Shown here piece after piece: positions 1 to 9,198 of a stretch of 64,000 nucleotides of DNA; within the stretch, counting starts at the first letter, position 1; each line of letters opens with the position of its first letter. Under the pieces are notes generated by a model. That model did not search any database. It saw only the letters and a list, made by a program, of their open reading frames with translations, and was not told the origin of the DNA. The DNA lies in the NCBI RefSeq assembly GCF_900104815.1, contig NZ_FNTD01000004.1:5889001-5953000 (forward strand), written 5' to 3'. The stretch is from Streptomyces misionensis (GTDB lineage: Bacteria; Actinomycetota; Actinomycetes; Streptomycetales; Streptomycetaceae). Position numbers and translations under genes: made by a program.

Positions 1-670
1 CGCGCAGGGCGTCCTCGTCGGCCGGGAGGCCGGTCAGCCGCGCCCACAGGCGGTGGGCGAGCGGTACGTCGTCCCCGGGATCGCGCAGGGCCGGCGGCAG
101 CGCGGCCACCATGGTGGGGATGAGCACGCGCGCCGTGTTCAGCACGGCGTCCCCGGACAGGTCGAAGCGCAGCGGGTCCTCGGCCGACGCGGCGATCGCC
201 GCGACCCGCAGCCGGTCGGTGGGGGAGGTGTGCTCGGGCAGTGCCTTGACGGCCCGGCGGGCGACCCGCAGGGTCTCCTCCGGCGCGGTGAAGGCCGCAC
301 CGGGGGCGAGCCGGCCGGTCCACAGCCACTCCGCGACCTCCTCGTAGGAGTGGCGGGCGGCCAGCTCGGTGGCGTCGACGCCCCGGTAGTAGTACCGGTC
401 CGCCTCGATCAGCGTGATCCGGGTGCGTACCGAGAGGTCACCGCCCGAGCCGGGGACCCCGGCGCTCTCGCGGCGGTTGCGCCGGGCCAGTTCCTCCACC
501 TCGCGCGCCTCGAAGGTGCTGGCGCGGCCGCCGGGCTCGCGCCTGCTGCTCAGCAGGCCGCGGCTCACATACGCGTAGACCGTCTCGGGCTTCACGCCGA
601 GCAGTTCGGCGGTCTCCTTGGTGGTCAGCCTTCGCCCGGGGCGGTTGGGGACGGGTTCGTGATCGCGCAT
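1..670 (-). CDS. Citrate-synthase homologue with N-terminal helix-turn-helix (partial)
   Basis: Only the first ~223 residues are visible; the gene leaves the window on the left. Reading leftward from the ATG at 670, residues ~15-36 (LTTKETAELLGVKPETVY) look like a MerR/excisionase-type helix-turn-helix. From about residue 75 the protein reads as the N-terminal part of citrate synthase (IEADRYYYRGVDATELA, then EEVAEWLWTGRLAPG). It therefore looks like a citrate-synthase fold attached to a DNA-binding head, either a metabolite-sensing regulator or a regulated enzyme. It is divergent from a second citrate-synthase homologue, with a nested palindromic operator between them. Catalytic residues lie outside the window, so activity cannot be judged. 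Confidence 0.8.
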   Translation of the reverse strand, partial: MRDHEPVPNRPGRRLTTKETAELLGVKPETVYAYVSRGLLSSRREPGGRASTFEAREVEELARRNRRESAGVPGSGGDLSVRTRITLIEADRYYYRGVDATELAARHSYEEVAEWLWTGRLAPGAAFTAPEETLRVARRAVKALPEHTSPTDRLRVAAIAASAEDPLRFDLSGDAVLNTARVLIPTMVAALPPALRDPGDDVPLAHRLWARLTGLPADEDALR

Positions 671-698
671 GGGGGTCACGGTAGCGGCCTCTGCACAC

Positions 699-756
699 CT
701 TGATGGACATCCTGCTGTGTATTGATTCAATCAATATTGACAGAAGATCCATCAAG
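699..756. promoter_or_regulatory. Nested palindromic operator between divergent citrate-synthase genes
   Basis: A perfect 17-bp palindrome, TATTGATTCAATCAATA, lies at 720-736. It is flanked by a 9-bp inverted repeat, CTTGATGGA (699-707) and TCCATCAAG (748-756), whose centre coincides with that of the inner palindrome to within half a base. The TTGAT half-site thus occurs at least four times in symmetric positions. The element is AT-rich in a GC-rich genome and lies between two divergent genes. I infer an operator, perhaps for the helix-turn-helix citrate-synthase homologue on its left. Confidence 0.7.
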
Positions 757-792
757 CATGGACAGTCGAATCAAGTTCAGAGGAGGAGAGAC

Positions 793-1956
793 ATGGCCAT
801 CAACAGGACCGCAACGCCGCTCGTGGACGTGCCGCGGGGCCTCGCCGGCGTCGTCGTCACCGAGACGGAGATCGGTGACGTCCGAGGGCGGGAGGGTTTC
901 TACCACTACCGGCAGTACTCGGCCGTCGACCTCGCGCGCACCCGGCGCTTCGAGGACGTCTGGCACCTCCTCGTGCACGGGGCGCTGCCCGGCGCCGAAC
1001 GCGCCGCCGCCTTCGCCGCCGAGACCGCGGCGCTGCGCCGGCTGCCCGGGGAGGTCCGGGCCGCCCTGCCCGCGATCGCCGCGGCGAGCCGCCGCTCCGG
1101 ACCGCTGGCCGGCCTGCGCACGGCACTGTCGCTCCTGGGTGCGGCCCGCGGCTTCCGGCCGCTGTACGACCTGGACGCCGAGCGGCGCCGCGCCGACACG
1201 CTGGCCGCCTGCGCCGCCGTGCCCACCCTGCTCACCGCCCTGTACCGGCTGGGGCGGGGGCTCGACCCGGTGGAGCCGCGCGACGACCTGTCGTACGCGG
1301 CCAACTACCTCTACATGCTGACCGGTTCGGAACCCGATGCGCGCCGGGCCCGTGCCGTCGAGCAATACTTGATCTCCACCATTGACCATGGTTTCAATGC
1401 GTCAACGTTCACCGCCCGGGTCATCGCCTCCACCGGCGCCGACGTCGCGGCCTGTCTCACCGGGGCCGTGGGCGCGCTGTCCGGCCCGCTGCACGGAGGC
1501 GCGCCCAGCCGGGCCCTGGACACCCTGGACGCGATCGGCACCCCGGAGCGCATCGACCCCTGGATCCGGGAACGGGTGCTGGCCGGCGACCGGATCATGG
1601 GCTTCGGACACGCGGTCTACCGCACCGAGGACCCCCGCTCGCGGATGCTCCGGGAGATCGCCCTCGGCTTCGGCGGCCCGCGGGTGGACTTCGCGGTCGA
1701 GGTCGAACGCCGGGTCGAGGCCATCCTCGCCGAGCTGAAGCCGGGCCGAGAACTCCACACCAACGTCGAGTTCTACGCCGGTGTGGTCATGGAACTGTGC
1801 GGCCTGCCCCGCGAGATGTTCACCCCCACCTTCGCGGCCTCACGGGTCGTCGGCTGGAGCGCCAACCTCCTCGAACAGGCGGCCGACCCGAAGATCATCC
1901 GCCCCGCGGCCCGCTACGTCGGCCCCGATGCCCCCGCCACTCTTCCCGCCGTCTAG
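793..1956 (+). CDS. Citrate/methylcitrate-synthase family protein
   Basis: A 387-residue citrate-synthase family enzyme, normally condensing oxaloacetate with acetyl-CoA (or propionyl-CoA). The ATG at 793 is chosen because AGGAGGAG at 781-788 is an excellent ribosome-binding site; the frame is open upstream, but those codons run through the operator. Family motifs are LHGGAP (H234) and GFGHAVYR (H273). The third catalytic position, normally Asp in a NVDFY motif, is Glu here (NVEFYAG, E326), so activity or substrate preference may differ from the housekeeping enzyme. It is shorter than the usual ~430 residues. Its divergent partner also has a citrate-synthase fold, so the two may act as a heteromer or an enzyme/regulator pair. 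Confidence 0.85.
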   Translation: MAINRTATPLVDVPRGLAGVVVTETEIGDVRGREGFYHYRQYSAVDLARTRRFEDVWHLLVHGALPGAERAAAFAAETAALRRLPGEVRAALPAIAAASRRSGPLAGLRTALSLLGAARGFRPLYDLDAERRRADTLAACAAVPTLLTALYRLGRGLDPVEPRDDLSYAANYLYMLTGSEPDARRARAVEQYLISTIDHGFNASTFTARVIASTGADVAACLTGAVGALSGPLHGGAPSRALDTLDAIGTPERIDPWIRERVLAGDRIMGFGHAVYRTEDPRSRMLREIALGFGGPRVDFAVEVERRVEAILAELKPGRELHTNVEFYAGVVMELCGLPREMFTPTFAASRVVGWSANLLEQAADPKIIRPAARYVGPDAPATLPAV

Positions 1957-2021
1957 ACGAGCCGCCCCCGGGAACCCTTTTATCCTGGTCCGCAGCCGGT
2001 TCACAGGAGAGAGGTCGCCCC

Positions 2022-3110
2022 TTGGGGAACAGCTTGGCGCACAGTGCGGACGGCAGCGGCCGTCCTCGGCAGATCCCGGTCGTCGTACTGGCCGGCTTCC
2101 TCGGCTCGGGGAAGACCACGCTCCTCAACCACCTGCTGCACCACAGCGCGGGCAGCAGGATCGGGGCGATCGTCAACGACTTCGGCGCCATCGAGATCGA
2201 CGCCCTGGCCGTCGCCGGCGCCCTCGGCGACTCCACCGTCTCCCTCGGCAACGGCTGCCTGTGCTGTGCCGTGGACGCCGGTGAACTCGACGTCTACCTG
2301 GACCGGCTCGCCGCGCCCGGCACCGGTATCGACGTGATCGTCATCGAGGCCAGCGGACTCGCCGAGCCCCAGGAACTGGTGCGCATGGTGCTCGCCAGCG
2401 AGCACCCCGGCATCGTCTACGGCGGCCTGGTCGAGGTCGTGGACGCGGCCGAGTTCGACGACACACGCGACAAGCACCCCGAGATCGACCGGCACCTCGC
2501 CCTCGCCGACCTGGTCGTCGTCAACAAGCTCGACCGGGCCGCCGACCCCGAACGGGTGCTCTCCCTGGTGCGCTCCCTGACCGACCGGGCGGCCGTCGCC
2601 CCGGCCACCTACGGCCGGGTCGACCCCGAGTTCCTCTTCGACTGCCGGCCGAGCGAGGAGCGCATCGGCCAGCTGTCCTTCGACGATCTGCACGACCGCG
2701 GCGCGCACGAGCACACCGGGCACCTGCACACCGGCTACGACAGCCTGTCCTTCACCGCCGGCGCCCCCATGGACCCGCGCCGCCTGATGCGCTTCCTGGA
2801 CAGCAGGCCCGAGGGGCTGTACCGGATCAAGGGCCATGTCGACTTCGGCCCGTGCGACCCCCGCAACCGCTACGCCGTGCACGCCGTCGGCCGGTTCCTG
2901 CGCTTCTACCCCGAGCCCTGGCCGCCCGCCGAGGACCGCCGCACCCAACTGGTGCTGATCGGCTCCGGCATCGACACTGAGACGCTCGGCAAGGAACTAC
3001 GGGGCTGCGAGAGCGACGCCCCACACGCCGACGAGCACGGCATGTGGGGCGTCCTGCGCTACGTCCAGGGCTCCGAGGAAGAGCCGGACGCCGAGACCTA
3101 CGACGGTTAG
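2022..3110 (+). CDS. CobW/COG0523 family GTPase, probable metal chaperone
   Basis: A 362-residue G3E-family GTPase of the CobW/COG0523 group, which moves or inserts metals (often zinc) into client proteins in the cytosol. The Walker A motif GFLGSGKTT is at residues 25-33. The metal-binding C-x-C-C signature (NGCLCC) is at 79-82. NKLD gives guanine specificity, and a CobW C-terminal domain follows from about residue 230. The TTG at 2022 is preferred because AGGAGAGAGG at 2005-2014 lies 7 bases upstream and the Walker A motif follows closely; no ATG fits. A histidine-rich stretch near 210 (HDRGAHEHTGHLHTGY) could also bind metal. It may form a unit with the citrate-synthase homologue 65 bp upstream. 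Confidence 0.9.
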   Translation: MGNSLAHSADGSGRPRQIPVVVLAGFLGSGKTTLLNHLLHHSAGSRIGAIVNDFGAIEIDALAVAGALGDSTVSLGNGCLCCAVDAGELDVYLDRLAAPGTGIDVIVIEASGLAEPQELVRMVLASEHPGIVYGGLVEVVDAAEFDDTRDKHPEIDRHLALADLVVVNKLDRAADPERVLSLVRSLTDRAAVAPATYGRVDPEFLFDCRPSEERIGQLSFDDLHDRGAHEHTGHLHTGYDSLSFTAGAPMDPRRLMRFLDSRPEGLYRIKGHVDFGPCDPRNRYAVHAVGRFLRFYPEPWPPAEDRRTQLVLIGSGIDTETLGKELRGCESDAPHADEHGMWGVLRYVQGSEEEPDAETYDG

Positions 3111-3126
3111 GGCAGGCCCGCGGCGG

Positions 3127-5586
3127 TCAGAACACCGGACCCGCGACCACCGAGACCGTCTTCGGCAGCGAGGTGCCCGAGCCGTCCCGGCGCGGGTCCG
3201 GCTCCGGCAGCTCCGCGGGGCTGCCGTTCTTCTGCGCCGCACGGGCGGGCGTCGGGCCCGCCCAGGCCAGCGCGAGGCAGTCCTCGCCCTTCAGGAACCG
3301 CTGGCAGCGCACTCCGCCGGTCGCCCGGCCCTTGCGCGGGTACTGGTCGAACGGGGTCAGCTTGGCCGTCGTCTGCACCGAGTCGTCCAGCGTGCCGCGC
3401 GAGCCCGCCACGGTGAACACCACCGCGTCGACGGCCGGGTCGACGGCCGTGAACGAGATGACCCGCACCCCCTCGGCGAGCTTGATGCCCGCCATACCGC
3501 CCGCCGGGCGGCCCTGCGGACGCACGATGGAGGCCTGGAAGCGCAGCAACTGCGCGTCGTCCGTGATGAAGACCAGGTCCTCCTCGCCGGTGCGCAGCTC
3601 CACCGCGCCGACGATCCGGTCGCCCTCCTTCAGCGTGATGACCTCCAACTCCTCCTTGTTGGACGGGTAGTCGGGCACCACACGCTTGACCACACCCTGC
3701 TCGGTGCCGAGCGCGAGACCCGGGGACGACTCGTCCAGCGTGGTCAGGCACACCACCGTCTCATCGTCCTCCAGGGAGACGAACTCCGCCAGCGGCGCGC
3801 CCCCGGAGAGGTTCGGCGCGGCCGCGGTGTCCGGCAGCTGCGGCAGGTCGACCACGTTGATCCGCAGCAGCCGGCCCGCCGACGTCACCGCGCCGATCTC
3901 ACCGCGCGCGGTCGCCGGCACCGCCGAGACGATCACATCGTGCTTGACCCGCTTGGCGCCCGCCTGCTCCGGGAACGGCTCGGCCGTCGCCGTACGCGCC
4001 AGCAGGCCCGTGGAGGACAGCAGCACCCGGCACGGGTCGTCGGCCACCTGGAGCGGCACCGCCAGCGCGGGGGCGCCCGCCGACTCCAGCAGGACCGTAC
4101 GCCGGTCGGTGCCGAACTTCTTCGCCACCGCGGCCAGTTCGGCCGAGACCAGCTTGCGCAGCTCCGCGTCGGACTCCAGGATCCGGGTCAGCTCCGCGAT
4201 CTCCTCGGTGAGCCTGTCCTTCTCCGCCTCCAGCTCGATGCGGTCGTACTTGGTGAGCCGGCGCAGCGGCGTGTCGAGGATGTACTGCGTCTGCACCTCG
4301 CTCAGCGAGAAGCGCCCCATCAGGCGCTCCTTGGCCTGCGCGGAGTTGTCGCTGGACCGGATCAGCCGGATGACCTCGTCGATGTCGACCAGGGCCGTGA
4401 GCAGGCCCTCCACCAGGTGCAGCCGGTCGCTCTTCTTGCCGCGCCGGAACTCGCTGCGGCGGCGCACCACGTCGAAGCGGTGGTCGAGGTAGACCTCCAG
4501 CAGCTCCTTCAGGCCGAGGGTGAGCGGCTGGCCGTCCACCAGGGCCACGTTGTTGATGCCGAAGGACTCCTCCATCGGCGTCAGCTTGTAGAGCTGCTCC
4601 AGGACGGCCTCGGGCACGAAGCCGTTCTTGATCTCGATGACCAGGCGCAGTCCGTGCTCGCGGTCGGTGAGGTCCTTGACGTCCGCGATGCCCTGGACCT
4701 TCTTGGCGTTGACCAGGTCCTTGATCTTCGCGATGACCTTCTCCGGGCCGACCGCGAACGGCAGTTCGGTGATCACCAGGCCCTTGCGGCGGGCGGTCAC
4801 GGGCTCGACCGAGACCGTCGCGCGCATCTTGAAGGTGCCGCGGCCGGTCGCGTACGCGTCCCGGATGCCGTCCAGCCCCACGATCCGGCCGCCGGTGGGC
4901 AGATCGGGGCCCGGGACGTGCTTCATCAGCGCGTCCAGGTCCGCGTTCGGGTGCCTGATCAGATGGCGGGCGGCGGCGACGACCTCGCGCAGATTGTGCG
5001 GCGGCATGTTCGTGGCCATGCCGACCGCGATGCCCGAGGAGCCGTTGACCAGCAGGTTCGGGAAGGCGGCGGGCAGCGCCACCGGCTCCTGCTCCTGGCC
5101 GTCGTAGTTCGGCGCGAAGTCGACCGTGTCCTCGTCGATCGACTCGGTCATCAGGCTCGTCGCCTCGGCCATCCGGCACTCGGTGTACCGCATGGCGGCC
5201 GGCGGGTCGTCGTTGCCCAGCGAACCGAAGTTGCCGTGGCCGTCGACCAGCGGCAGGCGCATGGAGAAGGGCTGGGCCATGCGCACCAGGGCGTCGTAGA
5301 TCGACGCGTCGCCGTGCGGGTGCAGCTTGCCCATGACCTCGCCGACGACACGGGCGCACTTCACATAGCCGCGCTCGGGGCGCAGGCCCATCTCGTTCAT
5401 CTGGTAGACGATCCGGCGGTGCACCGGCTTGAGACCGTCACGGGCGTCCGGCAGGGCGCGCGAGTAGATGACCGAGTACGCGTACTCGAGGTAGGAGCCA
5501 CGCATCTCGTCCACGACGTCGATGTCGAGGATCTTCTCCTCGTGCGAATCGTCGGGCGGCGGGGTCTTCGTGCTGCGGCGGGCCAT
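3127..5586 (-). CDS. parC: DNA topoisomerase IV subunit A (ParC)
   Basis: An 819-residue type IIA topoisomerase A subunit, the breakage-reunion component that decatenates chromosomes together with ParE. The catalytic tyrosine is Y134 (AMRYTECRM). The quinolone-determining region has HGDASIYDA, with Ala94 where quinolone-sensitive enzymes carry Ser. ParC is preferred over GyrA because no clear GyrA box was found in the C-terminal domain and the gene stands alone rather than beside gyrB; that separation is not absolute. Start: ATG at 5586 behind AGGAGGAG. The frame is open for a further ~420 bases upstream, but that extension is low-complexity Arg/Gly/Pro. It is divergent from the M16 protease pair. 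Confidence 0.9.
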   Translation of the reverse strand: MARRSTKTPPPDDSHEEKILDIDVVDEMRGSYLEYAYSVIYSRALPDARDGLKPVHRRIVYQMNEMGLRPERGYVKCARVVGEVMGKLHPHGDASIYDALVRMAQPFSMRLPLVDGHGNFGSLGNDDPPAAMRYTECRMAEATSLMTESIDEDTVDFAPNYDGQEQEPVALPAAFPNLLVNGSSGIAVGMATNMPPHNLREVVAAARHLIRHPNADLDALMKHVPGPDLPTGGRIVGLDGIRDAYATGRGTFKMRATVSVEPVTARRKGLVITELPFAVGPEKVIAKIKDLVNAKKVQGIADVKDLTDREHGLRLVIEIKNGFVPEAVLEQLYKLTPMEESFGINNVALVDGQPLTLGLKELLEVYLDHRFDVVRRRSEFRRGKKSDRLHLVEGLLTALVDIDEVIRLIRSSDNSAQAKERLMGRFSLSEVQTQYILDTPLRRLTKYDRIELEAEKDRLTEEIAELTRILESDAELRKLVSAELAAVAKKFGTDRRTVLLESAGAPALAVPLQVADDPCRVLLSSTGLLARTATAEPFPEQAGAKRVKHDVIVSAVPATARGEIGAVTSAGRLLRINVVDLPQLPDTAAAPNLSGGAPLAEFVSLEDDETVVCLTTLDESSPGLALGTEQGVVKRVVPDYPSNKEELEVITLKEGDRIVGAVELRTGEEDLVFITDDAQLLRFQASIVRPQGRPAGGMAGIKLAEGVRVISFTAVDPAVDAVVFTVAGSRGTLDDSVQTTAKLTPFDQYPRKGRATGGVRCQRFLKGEDCLALAWAGPTPARAAQKNGSPAELPEPDPRRDGSGTSLPKTVSVVAGPVF

Positions 5587-6029
5587 CGCTGCCGGCTCCT
5601 CCTGATCTGGTCGCTCGCCTTCGGGGCGCGCACCCTTCGGCTCGCTCTTGCTGAAGCGGTTGACGGATCTGTCGCGGACCATTGTGGACCGGGGCACTGA
5701 CAAGCCGGGCCGCGACCCGGTCCACGAGCCGTCGCCGGCGGGCTCCACGACCCGCCCGCGAACGGCCCCCGACCACGCCGCGTCCGGTTCCGGGCCCGGG
5801 CGTCGCTCCGCCCGGCCCCCTGCCCGCACCCCTGTCCGCACCCCGGCCCGCGCGGCTCGCCCGGCGCCCCGGGCGATCACGGATCCGGGTCCGACGCAGG
5901 CTACGCGATCCGCTGTGGGCGTACGTGCCGCGGGAACTTCGCCGGGGCCTCGCACGCTTTGCATACAGTGGCAGGAACGGCAGGAAAAACGCGGTTTCCA
6001 CAACCGCCTCCGCTCGCGAAGGGACGTAC
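5587..6029. other. Divergent intergenic region, parC / M16 protease
   Basis: 443 bp without a supported gene. It should hold the promoters of parC (leftward) and the protease pair (rightward). A TACAGT at 5964-5969, about 60 bases before the protease start, is a possible -10 element but has no convincing -35. The long frames running through it on both strands are low-complexity, as expected of chance frames at this GC. Confidence 0.6.
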
Positions 6030-7424
6030 ATGCCCATGGGTCACACGACCACAGCCGAGGCAGGCTCCGGGGGCCTGACAGCGACCGAGCACCGCCTGGC
6101 CAACGGTCTGCGCGTGGTGCTCTCCGAGGACCACCTGACCCCCGTGGCGGCCGTCTGCCTCTGGTACGACGTCGGCTCCCGCCACGAGGTCAAGGGGCGC
6201 ACCGGCCTGGCCCACCTTTTCGAGCACCTGATGTTCCAGGGCTCGGGGCAGGTCAAGGGCAACGGCCACTTCGAACTGGTGCAGGGCGCCGGCGGCTCGC
6301 TCAACGGCACCACCAGCTTCGAGCGCACCAACTACTTCGAGACCATGCCCGCCCACCAGCTGGAGCTGGCGCTCTGGCTGGAGGCCGACCGCATGGGCTC
6401 CCTGCTGACCGCCCTGGACGACGAGTCCATGGAGAACCAGCGGGACGTCGTGAAGAACGAGCGCCGCCAGCGTTACGACAACGTTCCCTACGGGACGGCC
6501 TTCGAGCGGCTGACCGCCCTGTCGTACCCCGAGGGCCACCCCTACCACCACACGCCGATCGGCTCCATGGCGGACCTGGACGCGGCCACCCTGGAGGACG
6601 CCCGCCAGTTCTTCCGCACCTACTACGCGCCGAACAACGCGGTGCTCTCCGTGGTCGGCGACATCGACTCCGAGCAGACCCTCGCCTGGGTGGAGAAGTA
6701 CTTCGGGTCCATCCCGTCGCACGACGGCAAGCCCGCGCCCCGCGACGGCTCCCTGCCGGACGTCATCGGCGAGCAGCTGCGCGAGGTCGTCGTCGAGGAG
6801 GTCCCGGCGCGCGCCCTGATGGCCGCCTACCGGCTGCCCCACGACGGCACCCGAGCCTGCGACGCGGCCGACCTCGCCCTGACCGTCCTCGGCGGCGGCG
6901 AGTCCTCCCGGCTCTACAACCGGCTGGTGCGCCGCGACCGTACGGCCGTCGCGGCCGGCTTCGGCCTGCTGCGTCTGGCCGGCGCGCCCTCCATGGGCTG
7001 GCTGGACGTGAAGACCTCCGGCGACGTGGAGGTGCCGGTCATCGAGGCCGCCATCGACGAGGAGCTGGCCCGGTTCGCCGAGGAAGGCCCCACCGCCGAG
7101 GAAATGGAGCGCGCCCAGGCCCAGTTGGAGCGCGAATGGCTGGACCGGCTCGGCACGGTCGCGGGCCGCGCCGACGAACTGTGCCGTTACGCCGTCCTGT
7201 TCGGCGACCCGCAGCTCGCCCTGAACGCCGTGCCGCGCATCCTTGAGGTCACCGCGGAGGAGGTCCGGGAGGTCGCCAAGGCCCGTCTGCGCCCCGACAA
7301 CCGCGCGGTCCTGGTCTACGAGCCCAAGTCCCCGGAGAACGTCGAGGACGCCGACCTGCCCGAGGACCCCGAGTCGGAAGCCACCGTAGAGGCCGGCAAC
7401 GAGAACGAGGAGACGGCCAAGTGA
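6030..7424 (+). CDS. M16 family zinc metalloprotease, catalytic partner
   Basis: A 464-residue M16 (pitrilysin/processing-peptidase-like) protease. The inverted zinc motif HxxEH is present as HLFEH (H62, E65, H66), and the third ligand is probably E144 in VVKNERRQ, the usual ~77 residues downstream. Two ~220-residue M16 halves can be followed. No signal peptide, so cytoplasmic. Start: ATG at 6030 behind GAAGGGACG; a second in-frame ATG is at 6036. Its last codons overlap the next gene (GTGA), which encodes an M16 protein without the zinc motif, the arrangement known for heterodimeric bacterial M16 proteases and mitochondrial processing peptidase. Confidence 0.93.
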   Translation: MPMGHTTTAEAGSGGLTATEHRLANGLRVVLSEDHLTPVAAVCLWYDVGSRHEVKGRTGLAHLFEHLMFQGSGQVKGNGHFELVQGAGGSLNGTTSFERTNYFETMPAHQLELALWLEADRMGSLLTALDDESMENQRDVVKNERRQRYDNVPYGTAFERLTALSYPEGHPYHHTPIGSMADLDAATLEDARQFFRTYYAPNNAVLSVVGDIDSEQTLAWVEKYFGSIPSHDGKPAPRDGSLPDVIGEQLREVVVEEVPARALMAAYRLPHDGTRACDAADLALTVLGGGESSRLYNRLVRRDRTAVAAGFGLLRLAGAPSMGWLDVKTSGDVEVPVIEAAIDEELARFAEEGPTAEEMERAQAQLEREWLDRLGTVAGRADELCRYAVLFGDPQLALNAVPRILEVTAEEVREVAKARLRPDNRAVLVYEPKSPENVEDADLPEDPESEATVEAGNENEETAK

Positions 7425-8812
7425 CCGAGCAGCTCGCCACCATGGACTTCCACCCCCGGCCGGAGCCCGGCGAGGCCAGGCCCTGGGCCTTCCCGGCCCC
7501 CGAGCGCGCCGCGCTCGACAACGGCCTGACCGTGCTGCGCTGCCACCGCCCCGGCCAGCAGGTCGTCGCCGTGGAGGTGCTGCTCGACGCGCCGCTGGAC
7601 GCCGAGCCGGCCGGCCTGGACGGCGTGGCCACCATCATGGCGCGGGCCTTCTCCGAGGGCACCGACCGGCACTCCGCCGAGGAGTTCGCCGCCGAGCTGG
7701 AGCGCGCGGGCGCCACCCTCGACGCGCACGCCGACCACCCCGGCATCCGGCTCAGCCTGGAGGTCCCCGCCTCCCGCCTGGCCAAGGGCCTCGGCCTGGT
7801 CGCCGACGCGCTGCGCGCCCCCGCCTTCGCCGAGAGCGAGATCGAGCGCCTGGTCCGCAACCGTCTGGACGAGATCCCGCACGAGCTGGCGAACCCCGCC
7901 CGCCGTGCCGCCAAGGAGCTGTCCAGGGAGCTGTTCCCGGCGTCCTCGCGCATGTCCCGGCCGCGCCAGGGCACCGAGGAGACCGTCGAGAAGATCGACG
8001 CGCCCGCCGTGCGCGCCTTCTACGAGCGCCATGTGCGCCCCGGCACGGCCACCGCCGTGGTGGTCGGCGACCTCACCGGCATCGACCTGGACGCGCTGCT
8101 CGCCGACACCCTGGGCGCCTGGACCGGCACGCCCGGCGAGCCCCGGCCCGTGCCGGCGGTGACGGCCGACGACACCGGACGCGTCGTCATCGTGGACCGG
8201 CCCGGCGCCGTCCAGACGCAGCTGCTCATCGGCCGGATCGGCCCGGACCGGCACGACCGGGTGTGGCCCGCCCAGGTGCTCGGCACCTACTGCCTGGGCG
8301 GCACCCTCACCTCCCGCCTGGACCGCGTGCTGCGCGAGGAGAAGGGCTACACCTACGGGGTGCGCTCCTTCGGCCAGGTCCTGCGCTCCGCCCCGGACGG
8401 CACCGGCGCGTCGATGCTCGCCATCAGCGGCTCGGTGGACACGCCCAACACCGGCCCCGCCCTGGACGACCTGTGGAAGGTGCTGCGCACCCTCGCGGCG
8501 GAGGGCCTGACCGACGCCGAGCGGGACGTCGCCGTGCAGAACCTCGTCGGGGTCGCGCCGCTGAAGTACGAGACCGCGGCGGCCGTCGCGAGCACCCTCG
8601 CCGACCAGGTCGAGCAGCACCTGCCCGACGACTTCCAGGCGACGCTGTACCGGCAACTGGCCGCCACGGGCACGGTGGAGGCGACCGCGGCCGTCGTCAA
8701 CGCCTTCCCGGTGGACCGCCTGGTGACCGTCCTGGTCGGTGACGCGGCGCAGATCAAGGCGCCGGTCGAGGCGCTGGGCATCGGCGACGTCACCGTGGTG
8801 GCGGCCGAGTAA
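7421..8812 (+). CDS. M16 family protein lacking the zinc motif, non-catalytic partner
   Basis: 463 residues, GTG start overlapping the preceding stop by four bases, so probably translationally coupled. The fold is M16, but where the partner has HLFEH this protein has VATIMARAFSEGT, with no zinc ligands. It keeps the C-terminal Arg/Tyr-type segment (REEKGYTYGVRS) that helps hold substrate in M16 heterodimers. The natural reading is a two-chain protease in which the upstream gene supplies catalysis and this one completes the chamber. A strong terminator follows directly. What the pair cleaves cannot be read from sequence. Confidence 0.92.
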   Translation: MTEQLATMDFHPRPEPGEARPWAFPAPERAALDNGLTVLRCHRPGQQVVAVEVLLDAPLDAEPAGLDGVATIMARAFSEGTDRHSAEEFAAELERAGATLDAHADHPGIRLSLEVPASRLAKGLGLVADALRAPAFAESEIERLVRNRLDEIPHELANPARRAAKELSRELFPASSRMSRPRQGTEETVEKIDAPAVRAFYERHVRPGTATAVVVGDLTGIDLDALLADTLGAWTGTPGEPRPVPAVTADDTGRVVIVDRPGAVQTQLLIGRIGPDRHDRVWPAQVLGTYCLGGTLTSRLDRVLREEKGYTYGVRSFGQVLRSAPDGTGASMLAISGSVDTPNTGPALDDLWKVLRTLAAEGLTDAERDVAVQNLVGVAPLKYETAAAVASTLADQVEQHLPDDFQATLYRQLAATGTVEATAAVVNAFPVDRLVTVLVGDAAQIKAPVEALGIGDVTVVAAE

Positions 8813-8827
8813 CGGCACACAGGGGAC

Positions 8828-8861
8828 GGGGCCCTGGCGACCTACGGGTCGTCAGGGCCCC
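8828..8861 (+). terminator. Rho-independent terminator after M16 pair
   Basis: A 15-bp stem (8828-8842 with 8847-8861, one G-U pair, loop TACG) is followed by TGTTGTT. It lies 16 bases beyond the stop of the second M16 gene. Confidence 0.9.
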
Positions 8862-9030
8862 TGTTGTTCCACTCTCTTCCTCAGATGTCCGAATTGGGGC
8901 GGAGGTTGCCCGTCTGCCCTGTGGGATGCGCTACAAAAACCCCGATCTGTTTGGGGATCGAGAGCCGGTCCGCTTAGCGTCGTCCGGGCTGTTCGTCGGG
9001 CAGTGCGCCGCACCCGCGGCACCGGACAGC

Positions 9031-9177
9031 CATCGCCGAGTCCCCGTACGGCGCGAGCCAGGGGAGCCGGGGACCCACACGTCCCTGGGGTGAATCGGGC
9101 ACCCGCGCGTGACGCGAGGGAGTCCGTAGGAGACCTTCCTGCTCCGAACCCGTCAGCTAACCCGGTAGGCGAGAGGG
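9031..9177 (+). ncRNA. Cyclic-di-AMP riboswitch (ydaO/yuaA class)
   Basis: The leader of the M23 peptidase carries the conserved blocks of the actinobacterial ydaO-type riboswitch in order: CATCGCCGAGTCC (9031), GGGGAGCCGGGGACCCA (9061), TGGGGTGAATCGGGCA (~9087), ACCTTCCTGC (9133), CCGAACCCGTCAGCTAACC (~9144) and GGTAGGCGAGAGGGAAGG. The class binds c-di-AMP and usually lowers expression when ligand is high. In Streptomyces it is known upstream of cell-wall hydrolases such as rpf genes, matching the peptidase that starts 20 bases downstream. The remaining leader, 8870-9030, shows nothing else definite. Confidence 0.93.
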
Positions 9178-9198
9178 AAGGAAAGGAACAGCCACTCC

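Noticed and set aside
3940..5700. 586-codon plus-strand frame opposite parC
   Set aside because: Antisense shadow typical of very high GC; Arg/Gly/His/Gln-rich with no domain.
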